A stretch of 10,592 bases of DNA, taken from the NCBI GenBank assembly GCA_026987225.1, contig JALSNB010000183.1, positions 1-10,592 on the forward strand, written 5' to 3'. This DNA is from Caldisericaceae bacterium (GTDB taxonomy: Bacteria > Caldisericota > Caldisericia > Caldisericales > Caldisericaceae). Under the pieces are notes generated by a model. That model saw nothing but the letters and a program-made list of their open reading frames with translations, was not told where the DNA came from and made no database searches. Each line of letters starts with the position of its first letter. Position 1 is the first letter of the stretch. Below, piece after piece: positions 1 through 6,860 of the stretch. The position numbers and the translations under genes were made by a program.

Positions 1-397
1 TATCTTTTCTCACGGCAATAATCTGCCCAGAATCATAATAAGGAATGGAGAAATCGATCTTTTTCTTCCTTGCATCAGTAATAGTCATTGCAGAAATTAT
101 TACATCGAACTTACCGCTGTTAAGTGCGGGAATAATTCCACCCCAGTCAGTAGTAATAATTTCAGCCTTTACACCAAGTTTTTTGGCAATGAGATTTGCC
201 AAATCCACATCAAAACCTTGCGCCTTACCTGTCTTCGTATCAATCCACTCAAATGGTGGATACGTCGTGTCGCTTCCTACCTTTAGCACGCCTGCCTTCT
301 TTATCCTCGTTAAAGAGGTTTCCTTAGAAGAACAACCGGTAAAGGCAATTGTCGCGATGATTGCAATAACAATCATCAAAATAACCGCTTTCCTCAT
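1..397 (-). CDS. ABC transporter substrate-binding lipoprotein, amino-acid type (SBP family 3), C-terminus cut off by window edge
   Basis: Partial gene; 132 N-terminal codons are visible and the rest lies beyond base 1. It opens with Met-Arg-Lys, a hydrophobic stretch at about residues 4-19 and a lipobox Phe-Thr-Gly-Cys with Cys22 as the likely lipidated residue, so the mature protein should be anchored outside the membrane. After this come features of family 3 solute-binding proteins (polar amino acids and similar ligands): a VLKVGSDTTYPPFEW segment, GFDVDLANLIAKKLG, and FDVIISAMTIT...R...IDFSIPYY. The ATG at 397 is chosen because AAGGAGGAT lies just upstream. It has its own promoter (427-454) and is separate from the upstream yggS operon. 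The exact ligand cannot be read from this part; permease and ATPase genes would be expected to the left. Confidence 0.93.
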   Translation of the reverse strand, partial: MRKAVILMIVIAIIATIAFTGCSSKETSLTRIKKAGVLKVGSDTTYPPFEWIDTKTGKAQGFDVDLANLIAKKLGVKAEIITTDWGGIIPALNSGKFDVIISAMTITDARKKKIDFSIPYYDSGQIIAVRKD

Positions 398-426
398 ATC
401 ACATCCTCCTTAAATAAAATTTTGAT

Positions 427-454
427 ATTATACAGAAATATTTTTGTAAGTCAA
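427..454 (-). promoter_or_regulatory. Sigma-70-type promoter of the substrate-binding protein gene
   Basis: Read on the minus strand, TTGACT (449-454), a 16-nt spacer and a perfect TATAAT (427-432). The predicted transcription start is near 420, giving a leader of about 23 nt that contains AAGGAGG before the ATG at 397. The -35 hexamer and 16-nt spacing match the trxB promoter at 6451-6478. Confidence 0.75.
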
Positions 455-479
455 TAGATTTGGAGGATGAAAATTCTAT

Positions 480-1139
480 TTATTTTCTTGGGCCAAAGAT
501 TAGAGTGCCTATTCTAACGAGATTTGCCCCTTCTTGAATAGCGATTTTATATGAATCCGACATACCCATGGAAAGATATTTCATCTCAACATTGCCAATA
601 CTTAATTCTTTTATTTTGTCAAAAATTTCTTTGGTAAGTTTAAAATACGGCCTGATATCTTCCGGAGACTTCACAAGGGGACCCATTGTCATTAATCCCA
701 TAACTCTAATATGCTCATATTCGGCTATTTCTCTAATAAAGTGAACACATTCTTCTGGCATAATTCCGCTTTTTTGAGGTTCTTTTCCGCTGTTTACCTC
801 TATAAGTACGGGCATAATTTTCCCATATTGTTTAGCTCGTTTATTTATTTCTTCTGCAATTTCCACGCTGTCTACGGTTTCTATCATGTCAAACATTTCT
901 ACGATCTTCTTGACTTTTCTTTTTTGAAGTCGTCCTATATAGTGCCATCTAACGATTTTTCCAATATAAGGAAAAACTTTTTCTGCATCCTGTAAATAAT
1001 TTTCTCCCACAATTCTAACACCGGCATCTATCGCTTCTTTAATTTCATCGGCACCCCTTGTTTTAGCCGCAGCTTCCAATTCTACACCTTCCGGAAGCTC
1101 ACTTAAAATTCTTTTTACATTTTCAAATATCTTTCCCAT
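480..1139 (-). CDS. yggS: Pyridoxal 5'-phosphate homeostasis protein, YggS/PLPBP (PROSC) family
   Basis: 219 residues, a cytosolic PLP-carrying protein with an alanine-racemase-like TIM barrel but no known enzymatic activity. It is thought to buffer or deliver free PLP. Family motifs in order: AAAKTRG with the PLP-binding Lys26, VGENYLQD (44-51), WHYIGRLQ (65-72), VLIEVNSGKEPQKSG (111-125), MGLMTMGP (147-154), MGMSDSYKIAI (191-201) and the phosphate-loop region VRIGTLIFGPR. The N-terminus before Lys26 is about ten residues shorter than in E. coli YggS, but the ATG at 1139 is supported by AAGGAGG five bases upstream and by lying 2 nt from the nfo stop. Last gene of the rtcB-nfo-yggS operon. 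A PLP-dependent aminotransferase is transcribed divergently from the same operon's promoter region. Confidence 0.95.
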   Translation of the reverse strand: MGKIFENVKRILSELPEGVELEAAAKTRGADEIKEAIDAGVRIVGENYLQDAEKVFPYIGKIVRWHYIGRLQKRKVKKIVEMFDMIETVDSVEIAEEINKRAKQYGKIMPVLIEVNSGKEPQKSGIMPEECVHFIREIAEYEHIRVMGLMTMGPLVKSPEDIRPYFKLTKEIFDKIKELSIGNVEMKYLSMGMSDSYKIAIQEGANLVRIGTLIFGPRK

Positions 1140-1141
1140 AG

Positions 1142-1981
1142 CTACCTCCTTAAACTTTTTAACAAATCAAGATTTCTTTTATAGCCTTCTTCGCCACCCG
1201 GAGTTTCCAATATGCCGAAAACACTTTTAAATCTACCATCATTCACAAGTAATCTAAACGCTTCAACACCTATTTTGCCTTTTCCTATTTCCTCATGTCT
1301 GTCCATGTGCGAGCCAAGCTCTCTCTTCGAATCGTTTAGATGAAAAGCTTTCAAGCGTTTTAATCCTATCAATGAATCAAATTTATAGAAGAATTTATTA
1401 TACGCATCTTTGTTTCTAATATCATATCCGGCTGCAAATATATGACAGGTGTCAACGCATACCCCCAATCTGTCGGAGTTATTAACATTGCCAATAATAT
1501 ACGCTATATGCTCCAATTTATAACCTACATTGGTGCCTTCACCGGCAGTCATCTCAAGCAAAAGAGAAACTTTTTCGGATTTGGTTATTTTAAACACATT
1601 GTTTATGCTTTTTACAATCATGTCCAACGCATATGTTTCACCTTTACCTTTGTGAGCTCCCGGATGAAAAACGAGATACTTGATTCCCAACAATTCCGCT
1701 CTTTCCAAATCCTCGGCAAGATTAAGGATTGACAAACGAAGCGTTTTTTCATTAGGACTTGCAATATTTACAAGGTAAGAAGCGTGAACCGTTCCGGGAA
1801 TAACTTCTGTTTTATGCAGATTGGAATAATATTTTTTGAGTTCCTCGTCCGTGAGTTTTGGAATACGCCACTGCATTTGATTTTTTGTAAAAATCTGAAA
1901 AGTTTCACACCCAATTTTCTCGGCTCGCAAAGGCGCATTTGACACTCCACCGGCTATTGATACGTGTGCACCTAACAACAT
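1142..1981 (-). CDS. nfo: Deoxyribonuclease IV (AP endonuclease IV)
   Basis: 279 residues (E. coli Nfo has 285). It cleaves DNA 5' of abasic sites in base-excision repair, using a trinuclear zinc centre in a TIM barrel. All nine metal ligands known from E. coli Nfo have counterparts: His66, His106 (FHPGAH), Glu143 (LLEMTAGEG), Asp177 and His180 (VDTCH), His214 (FHLND), Asp227 and His229 (MDRHE), and Glu259 (LETPGG). I start at ATG 1981 (MLLGAHVS), not at the in-frame GTG at 1987, because AAAGGG lies 5 nt before the ATG and overlaps the GTG; family proteins also begin just before GAHVS. It lies 2 nt after rtcB and 2 nt before yggS, so it is almost certainly co-transcribed and translationally coupled with both. 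Confidence 0.97.
   Translation of the reverse strand: MLLGAHVSIAGGVSNAPLRAEKIGCETFQIFTKNQMQWRIPKLTDEELKKYYSNLHKTEVIPGTVHASYLVNIASPNEKTLRLSILNLAEDLERAELLGIKYLVFHPGAHKGKGETYALDMIVKSINNVFKITKSEKVSLLLEMTAGEGTNVGYKLEHIAYIIGNVNNSDRLGVCVDTCHIFAAGYDIRNKDAYNKFFYKFDSLIGLKRLKAFHLNDSKRELGSHMDRHEEIGKGKIGVEAFRLLVNDGRFKSVFGILETPGGEEGYKRNLDLLKSLRR
1145..1151 (-). promoter_or_regulatory. Ribosome binding site of yggS inside the nfo 3' end
   Basis: AAGGAGG on the minus strand, 5 nt before the yggS ATG. The AGG AGG is the pair of arginine codons that ends nfo just before its TAG stop. This fixes the yggS start and predicts translational coupling. Confidence 0.85.
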
Positions 1982-1983
1982 AA

Positions 1984-3411
1984 TCACCCTTTAATCACAA
2001 GCAACGGAACTGTTTTTGCAACCAATTTCGCAAGTGAATTTCCTATAATAGGCTTTATAACTTCATTCACATCTTTATATGCCTCGGGTGCTTCTTCCCT
2101 AACTATTCGTTTATTTTTTGTAATCAAGTTAATATTGTTCTCGATCATTTCTCCATATACCTCCTCGAAAGAAATTTCTTTAAGCGCCTTATGTCTGCTC
2201 ATTACCCTACCGGCGCCATGAGCAACGCTTCCGAAGGTTTCCTCTATAGAATTTTCACTACCAACAAGAATAAAAGAACCGTTCTTCATATCGCCGGGAA
2301 GAAGCACAGGTTGACCTACTTCCAAATATTCACCTGACAAATCATGATGTTTTGCAGGAAAAGCCCTTGTAGCACCTTTTCTGTGAACAAGAAGCAATTT
2401 GTCTCTGCCGTTTAGTGAATATCTTTCAAATTTCGCAATGTTGTGGGCTACGTCATACAATAAAGACATTCCGATTTCTTCGGGCTTCATTTTAAAAACT
2501 TTTGAGAAAGCCGCTCTTATATGATAAGTAATCAATTGTCTGTTTACCCATGCATAGTTGGCCGCAGCAGCCATTGCCCTGAGATATGAATCCGCTTCAG
2601 GCGACATTATAGGTAAAGAAACGAGTTCTTTATCAAACAATGGTATGCCATATTTGTTCATTTTATCTCTCATAAGCGCAATATAGTCACTTGCAACCTG
2701 ATGTCCGAACCCACGTGAACCGGTATGAATCCAAACAACTATTTGATTTTTAAACAGACCGAACTCAGATGCAACTTTATCATCAAAAATTTCGCTAACT
2801 CTGTCTATTTCAAGAAAATGATTTCCCGCACCAAGAGTGCCAAGTTCCTCTCTTCCGCGTTGAAAGGCCTTTTCACTTACAAGTGAGGGATCGGCATTTT
2901 TCATACATCCGTTTTCTTCCGTTTTATGCAAATCCTCTTTAAATGCGAATCCAGAATTTAATGCCCATTTCATACCTTCTCTAACTATGCGTTTTAATTC
3001 TTTCTTGGTAAACTTTAACTTACCTGTGGAACCAAGTCCGGAAGGAACGAAATTAAAAACCATTTCGCCTATTTTATTCAAATGTTTGTTTATTTCCTCA
3101 TATGTAAGGCGGGTTTTAATAACCCTTACTCCGCAATTTATATCAAATCCTACGCCACCGGGAGAAACAACGCCGTTATCCGCATCGAAAGCCGCAACAC
3201 CCCCGATAGGAAAACCATAACCTTCGTGAATATCTGACATTCCCAATGCATACTTCTGTATTCCGGGCAATTTCGCTACATTTTCAATTTGTTCTATTGC
3301 TTTGTCTTTAAAAAGAAATTCGCTCAATGTTTCAGTAGTGTAAATAACAGCCGGCACACGCATGCCATCGTGCGGCTCAATAACCATCTTAAAATTTGCT
3401 ATACTCTTCAT
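1984..3411 (-). CDS. rtcB: RNA-splicing ligase RtcB (3'-phosphate/5'-hydroxyl RNA ligase)
   Basis: 475 residues, the usual family length. RtcB joins 2',3'-cyclic phosphate or 3'-phosphate RNA ends to 5'-OH ends using GTP and Mn2+, and serves in tRNA repair or splicing. Catalytic landmarks known from Pyrococcus RtcB are all present: Asp90 and Cys93 (GFDINCG), Asn197-His198 (GAGNHFLE), His229 (IHTGSRG), His323 (VAHNIA) and guanylylated His398 (AHGAGRVMSR). VHRKGATRAFP (342-352) and the C-terminal EEAPEAYKDV are also typical. The open frame continues about 140 codons upstream, but that part is antisense to the aminotransferase and has no RtcB similarity. ATG 3411 is chosen because the preceding promoter ends there and the residues after it match RtcB N-termini; ATG 3387 (residue 9) is an alternative. 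Neither has a ribosome site. No archease gene is visible. First gene of the operon with nfo and yggS. Confidence 0.96.
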   Translation of the reverse strand: MKSIANFKMVIEPHDGMRVPAVIYTTETLSEFLFKDKAIEQIENVAKLPGIQKYALGMSDIHEGYGFPIGGVAAFDADNGVVSPGGVGFDINCGVRVIKTRLTYEEINKHLNKIGEMVFNFVPSGLGSTGKLKFTKKELKRIVREGMKWALNSGFAFKEDLHKTEENGCMKNADPSLVSEKAFQRGREELGTLGAGNHFLEIDRVSEIFDDKVASEFGLFKNQIVVWIHTGSRGFGHQVASDYIALMRDKMNKYGIPLFDKELVSLPIMSPEADSYLRAMAAAANYAWVNRQLITYHIRAAFSKVFKMKPEEIGMSLLYDVAHNIAKFERYSLNGRDKLLLVHRKGATRAFPAKHHDLSGEYLEVGQPVLLPGDMKNGSFILVGSENSIEETFGSVAHGAGRVMSRHKALKEISFEEVYGEMIENNINLITKNKRIVREEAPEAYKDVNEVIKPIIGNSLAKLVAKTVPLLVIKG

Positions 3412-3418
3412 ATAAGAT

Positions 3419-3447
3419 ATTATAACATTTATTTGTACTTTTTTCAC
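3419..3447 (-). promoter_or_regulatory. Extended -10 promoter of rtcB, predicted to give a leaderless mRNA
   Basis: Minus-strand TGTTATAAT (3419-3427) is a perfect -10 with the TGn extension. A weak -35, GTGAAA (3442-3447), lies 17 nt upstream. Transcription should start at 3411-3412, exactly at the rtcB ATG (A at 3411), and no Shine-Dalgarno sequence precedes that ATG. The element is interlocked with the divergent promoter at 3433-3461: its -35 hexamer lies inside that promoter's spacer. Confidence 0.65.
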
Positions 3448-3461
3448 GGATAATGTATAAT
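3433..3461 (+). promoter_or_regulatory. Promoter of the PLP aminotransferase gene
   Basis: TTGTAC (3433-3438), a 17-nt spacer and a perfect TATAAT (3456-3461). Predicted start near 3468, leaving a leader of about 23 nt with AAAGGAGG (3477-3484) six bases before ATG 3491. It overlaps the rtcB promoter on the opposite strand, so simultaneous RNA polymerase occupancy looks impossible. Confidence 0.65.
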
Positions 3462-3490
3462 TAAGCGGATGAATGGAAAGGAGGTCAAAA

Positions 3491-4702
3491 ATGACAGTAA
3501 ATTGGAGTAAGAAGTTTTCTGAAAGAAGTATTACAATGAAAGCTTCTGCGATTAGGGAATTGCTCAAACTTGTTGACAGTCCGGATATTATTTCTCTTGC
3601 AGGTGGTATGCCGGATCCGAATTTATTCCCTAAAGAAACAATTGCAAAAATTGCAAAAGACGTATTCGAAAACCATGGCGGCAAGGCCTTACAGTATGGG
3701 GCGACAGAAGGAATTCCGTCACTGAGAGAAACATTGGTTAAAGAAGGATTGAGTGAAGGGATTGAAGGATTAAAAAAAGAAAACCTTATAGTAACCACTG
3801 CCTCACAGCAAGGATTGGATCTGGTAGCCAAAATCTTTATAAATCCCGGCGATACAATTATCGTAGAAGCTCCTTCGTATGTAGGGGGGCTTCAAGCATT
3901 TCACGCATTTCAAGCAAATTTCGTAACTGTTCCTCTGGATGATGACGGAATTAAAACCGACGTATTGGAACAAAAGCTTAAAACACTTAAAAAGGATGGG
4001 GTTAACGTTAAATTCATCTATTTAATACCGAATTTTCAAAATCCTTCGGGTGTAACACTAAGTTTACAAAGAAGAGAGGAAGTACTGGATATCTCACACA
4101 AATATAATGTCCCGATTATAGAAGACGACCCGTACGGAGAAATAAGATTTGAAGGAGAAGCGTATCCGTCACTTGTCGCAATGGATAAAATAGGGAATGT
4201 GATTGCATTAAGAACCTTTTCAAAAATTTTAGCACCGGGATTACGCCTCGGATGGATTATTGCGGATGAAGAAGTTATAAAAAAATTGGTTTTAGCAAAA
4301 CAGGCTTCTGATCTATGCTCTCCTTCCGCAACTCAATATATAGCCGATGAATTTATAAGAGAAGGGCACATGAGAAAATATCTTGAACTTGTTAGAAAAA
4401 CGTACAAAGAGAAAAAAGACACAATGCTAAAAGCATTGGAAAAATACTTCCCGAAAGAAGTAAGTTGGACAAAGCCGGAAGGCGGAATGTTCGTCTGGGT
4501 TAATGCTCCGGAATACATAGACACGGACAAGCTATTCGAAGAAGCAATTAAAGAAAAAGTCGCTTATGTAATCGGAAGCGCATTCTATCCACACGGAGAA
4601 GATAAACATCATATCAGGCTTAATTTTACTCTTCCGAGCAAAGAACAAATCGAAGAAGGAATAAAACGATTAGGAAACATACTCAAGAGAAAAATAAAAT
4701 AA
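3491..4702 (+). CDS. PLP-dependent class I/II aminotransferase (fold type I; LysN / 2-aminoadipate or aromatic aminotransferase-like)
   Basis: 403 residues, cytosolic. The sequence follows the thermophile LysN/AroAT-like branch: IISLAGGMPDPNLFP (34-47), LQYGATEGIPSLRE (68-80), NFQNPSG with Asn184, EDDPYGEIRF with Asp212 (pyridine nitrogen) and Tyr215, and RTFSKILAPGLRLGW with Lys245 as the Schiff-base lysine. HIRLNF carries Arg376, the conserved carboxylate-binding arginine. It therefore transfers amino groups from an amino acid to a 2-oxo acid; the preferred substrate (2-aminoadipate, aromatic or branched-chain) cannot be read here. No DNA-binding GntR domain is present, so it is not a MocR regulator. 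An in-frame ATG at 3473 lies before the ribosome site AAAGGAGG (3477-3484); ATG 3491, six bases after it, is the real start. Single-gene unit, closed by the terminator at 4705. Confidence 0.93.
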   Translation: MTVNWSKKFSERSITMKASAIRELLKLVDSPDIISLAGGMPDPNLFPKETIAKIAKDVFENHGGKALQYGATEGIPSLRETLVKEGLSEGIEGLKKENLIVTTASQQGLDLVAKIFINPGDTIIVEAPSYVGGLQAFHAFQANFVTVPLDDDGIKTDVLEQKLKTLKKDGVNVKFIYLIPNFQNPSGVTLSLQRREEVLDISHKYNVPIIEDDPYGEIRFEGEAYPSLVAMDKIGNVIALRTFSKILAPGLRLGWIIADEEVIKKLVLAKQASDLCSPSATQYIADEFIREGHMRKYLELVRKTYKEKKDTMLKALEKYFPKEVSWTKPEGGMFVWVNAPEYIDTDKLFEEAIKEKVAYVIGSAFYPHGEDKHHIRLNFTLPSKEQIEEGIKRLGNILKRKIK

Positions 4703-4704
4703 TG

Positions 4705-4732
4705 AAAGCCCCCTAATTAAAGGGGGCTTTTT
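4705..4732. terminator. Intrinsic terminator between convergent genes
   Basis: Perfect 10-bp stem AAAGCCCCCT (4705-4714) with AGGGGGCTTT (4721-4730) around a 6-nt loop, ending in TTTTT (4728-4732) on the plus strand. It begins 3 nt after the aminotransferase stop. Read on the minus strand it is followed by an interrupted T-rich stretch and lies 25 nt past the disulfide oxidoreductase stop, so it probably works in both directions. Confidence 0.92.
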
Positions 4733-4756
4733 AATATCAACTCGTAACTTTAATTA

Positions 4757-5425
4757 TTACTTTGCGCCTTCTAATACCTGTGCGAGGAATTGATCTTCCG
4801 GAAGTGCACCCTCAAATTGAACCTTATCGTTTATCACAATCTTAGGAACTGCATACACACTGTATTTCTGAGACCATTCAGGAAATTCGTTCGCTTCGAT
4901 CATTACACCGTTAATTAATTCATTTTCCATTGCCATTTGATGCGCAGTTCTTACCGCTCTTGGGCAATACGGGCAAGACGGTGTAACAAAAACTAAAATT
5001 TCCGTAGGTTTGTTAATTTTCTTAATTGCCAATTTCGTTGATGCCGAGAGCTCGGTTTCACCTTTCGAGGCGTCCATAATATCTTCCAATAAAGAAGAGA
5101 ATTCATGTCCCGAAGGAATGCCATAATATACTACGTTTTTGTTTGTATTTTTGCCCTCGACAAACAACGCCGAAATCTCTTTGACCTTGTATTCCGCCTC
5201 TTTTTCTTTGTTGTCTTTATAAACGGTAAGTTTAAGTTTATCAGAAATTTCAACCAATTCCTTTAAAATTTCTTCTGTGTACGGGAAATATTGAGAATTA
5301 AATTTTGTTACTTTATCTCCATTTTCTCCCTGCAAGAACAATACAAGTTCAACCGGATCCTTTAAATTCTTTTCAAAAAGATCCTTAATGTACTTCACGT
5401 CTTTTTCTTTCAATAACCTTTCCAT
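4757..5425 (-). CDS. Glutaredoxin-like protein disulfide oxidoreductase (PDO), two thioredoxin folds, only the C-terminal CPYC kept
   Basis: 222 residues, the usual length of the tandem-thioredoxin PDO family of thermophiles, which makes, breaks or shuffles protein disulfides in the cytoplasm. The C-terminal fold is intact: FVTPSCPYCPRA with Cys151-Pro-Tyr-Cys154, and the cis-proline loop YAVPKIVI with Pro194. The inter-domain GIPSGHEFSSLLEDI (102-116) is a family signature. In the N-terminal fold the strand VELVLFL is followed by QGENGDK (32-38), where other PDOs may carry a first CxxC; the whole protein contains only the two cysteines of CPYC. ATG 5425 follows AAGAGGTG. It lies 10 nt after trxB in the same transcript, so thioredoxin reductase is its likely electron donor. 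Confidence 0.93.
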   Translation of the reverse strand: MERLLKEKDVKYIKDLFEKNLKDPVELVLFLQGENGDKVTKFNSQYFPYTEEILKELVEISDKLKLTVYKDNKEKEAEYKVKEISALFVEGKNTNKNVVYYGIPSGHEFSSLLEDIMDASKGETELSASTKLAIKKINKPTEILVFVTPSCPYCPRAVRTAHQMAMENELINGVMIEANEFPEWSQKYSVYAVPKIVINDKVQFEGALPEDQFLAQVLEGAK

Positions 5426-5435
5426 AAATCACCTC

Positions 5436-6419
5436 TTATTCCTTAATAGATTTTATATATTGCTCGGCAGCAAACTCAGCAATTGCACCATCGCCAGCCG
5501 CCGTAATTACCTGTCTTAGGGGAGTATTTCTTACGTCTCCCACCGCAAAAAGCCCTTTTACGTTTGTTTCTCTGTTATGGTCGGTGATAATAAATCCCCG
5601 ATCAGTTAATTTTACAAAATCCTTTACTATATCACTATTCGGAACGGTTCCAATTGCAACAAAAATTCCATCCACATTTAAAACAGTTGTTTCATCTGTT
5701 TTTACATTCTTAACTTCAATTCCTTCAACCTTACTGTCTCCTACAACATGAAGCGGCACGGAATCCCATTGAAATTTTATTTTTGGATTAGCAAAAGCTT
5801 CTTCTTGCAACGCTTTAACTGCTCTTAATTCATTTCTTCTGTGTATTACTATTACTTCCTTTGCAAATTTTGTCAAATAAATTGCATCCGATATGGCAGT
5901 ATCACCACCGCCAACCACAGCCACTACTCTATTTTTAAAAAATGCTGCATCACAAGTTGCACAATACGAAATACCTTTTCCTCTGAATTTTTCCTCTTCG
6001 GGAACAGGAAGCTTTACGGGATCCGCTCCGGTAGCAATGATTACGGCCTTTCCTTTGACTGTGCCGTGAGCTGCCGTAGAAACAAAGAAAACATCCCCTT
6101 CTTTTTTAATCGAACGCACCTCATCGGAAACGATCTCGGCACCGAATTTTACAGCTTGCTTCTCTATGCGTTTTGCAAGCTCGCTGCCGGAAATCCCTTC
6201 CGGAAAACCCGGATAGTTTTCCACAAGATCGCTTACTGCAATCTGCCCTCCGGGAGCGAGTTTCTCAAAAACTATCGTATTAAGCCTACTTCTTCCGGCA
6301 TAAATTGCAGCAGTAAGGCCACCCGGGCCTGCGCCAACTATTAAAATGTCGTAAACAAAATCATTTCTGATTGTACTTTCGCTATCTTCACCAACAAAAA
6401 TATTAGTAAACTCTTCCAT
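5436..6419 (-). CDS. trxB: Thioredoxin reductase (FAD-dependent, low-Mr type)
   Basis: 327 residues. It passes electrons from NAD(P)H through FAD to a redox-active disulfide and on to thioredoxin-like proteins. FAD-binding GAGPGG lies at 29-34, NYPGFP at 68-73, and the redox site Cys153-Ala-Thr-Cys156-Asp at 153-157. The nucleotide fold has GGGDTA (170-175) and the HRRNELR cluster (193-199) that favours NADPH. The second FAD motif GLFAVGDVRN lies at 289-298. An N-terminal extension of about 21 residues, acidic and without signal-peptide character, precedes the first beta strand; ATG 6419 is supported by AAGGAGG just upstream. The downstream PDO gene is the probable partner of the enzyme. The operon has its own promoter at 6451-6478. 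Confidence 0.97.
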   Translation of the reverse strand: MEEFTNIFVGEDSESTIRNDFVYDILIVGAGPGGLTAAIYAGRSRLNTIVFEKLAPGGQIAVSDLVENYPGFPEGISGSELAKRIEKQAVKFGAEIVSDEVRSIKKEGDVFFVSTAAHGTVKGKAVIIATGADPVKLPVPEEEKFRGKGISYCATCDAAFFKNRVVAVVGGGDTAISDAIYLTKFAKEVIVIHRRNELRAVKALQEEAFANPKIKFQWDSVPLHVVGDSKVEGIEVKNVKTDETTVLNVDGIFVAIGTVPNSDIVKDFVKLTDRGFIITDHNRETNVKGLFAVGDVRNTPLRQVITAAGDGAIAEFAAEQYIKSIKE

Positions 6420-6450
6420 AGCACCTCCTTAAATTAATTATTACAAGGGT

Positions 6451-6478
6451 AGTATACTTTTATTGAAGAGAAAGTCAA
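6451..6478 (-). promoter_or_regulatory. Promoter of the trxB-PDO operon
   Basis: Minus-strand TTGACT (6473-6478), a 16-nt spacer and TATACT (6451-6456). Predicted start near 6444, giving a leader of about 25 nt with AAGGAGG before the trxB ATG. The -35 lies 7 nt beyond the rsfS stop codon, so trxB need not depend on rsfS read-through. Confidence 0.75.
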
Positions 6479-6484
6479 GAGATT

Positions 6485-6838
6485 TTACTGACTTCTTGAT
6501 TTGGTGATTTGCGGCTCAATCTCACGCCACATTCGTTCAAGACTATAAAATTCCCTCTTTTCGGGAAGCATAATATGAACAATAACTTCTCCGTAATCCA
6601 TTACAATCCAGTCTCCAGAGAGTTTTCCTTCTTCGGACAACGGAAGAATGCCTTTTTTCTTTAATTGAAATTTTATTTCATCATATATAGCCTTGCTGTG
6701 CTCGCTTACTTCAGCAGAACAAATTATAAAATAGTCTGCCAATGTGGTTAACTTTTTAACGTCAAGAACTACAATATCTTCGCCTTTTTTATCTTCTATG
6801 AGCTTTAAAATAAAATTTACCAATCTTTTTCCTTTCAA
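6485..6838 (-). CDS. rsfS: Ribosomal silencing factor RsfS (Iojap/DUF143 family)
   Basis: 117 residues, typical for RsfS. The family binds ribosomal protein uL14 on the 50S subunit and blocks joining to 30S when nutrients are scarce. The conserved core is clear: IVVLDVKKLTTLADYFIICSA (22-42), then a helix with the AIYDEI segment, GDWIVMDYGEVIVHIM (75-90), and the FYSLERMW signature (97-104). Translation starts at TTG (6836-6838), placed 4 nt after AGGAGG; no in-frame ATG gives the full domain. It is transcribed divergently from the Roadblock pair, and trxB follows under a separate promoter. The usual nadD neighbour is not in this window. Confidence 0.95.
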   Translation of the reverse strand: MKGKRLVNFILKLIEDKKGEDIVVLDVKKLTTLADYFIICSAEVSEHSKAIYDEIKFQLKKKGILPLSEEGKLSGDWIVMDYGEVIVHIMLPEKREFYSLERMWREIEPQITKSRSQ

Positions 6839-6842
6839 ATTG

Positions 6843-6848
6843 CCTCCT
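6843..6848 (-). promoter_or_regulatory. Ribosome binding site that sets the TTG start of rsfS
   Basis: AGGAGG on the minus strand, 4 nt before TTG 6838. It is the only strong ribosome site in the region and decides the non-ATG start. Confidence 0.8.
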
Positions 6849-6860
6849 ATCGTTTTTCAT

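Noticed and set aside
45..413. Plus-strand open frame of 122 codons at the left edge
   Set aside because: The opposite strand encodes a clear lipoprotein signal and solute-binding domain with a promoter and ribosome site; this frame runs backwards through that ribosome site.
398..479. Searched for a terminator of the rtcB-nfo-yggS operon before the substrate-binding protein gene
   Set aside because: No convincing stem with a T tract is visible; only a promoter and ribosome site are present, so read-through into the transporter gene is possible.
711..995. Open frame opposite yggS, and similar antisense frames opposite nfo, trxB, metG, tatD and the Roadblock genes
   Set aside because: They are mirror shadows of conserved genes, lack ribosome sites, and show no recognisable domain.
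3412..3831. In-frame open extension of rtcB by about 140 codons
   Set aside because: It is antisense to the 5' half of the aminotransferase gene, crosses both promoters, has no RtcB similarity, and would make the protein far longer than the family norm.
6473..6498. Possible terminator hairpin at the end of rsfS (TCAAGA ... TCTTGA)
   Set aside because: The arms are only six AT-rich pairs with a long loop and no T tract, and they overlap the trxB -35 box.
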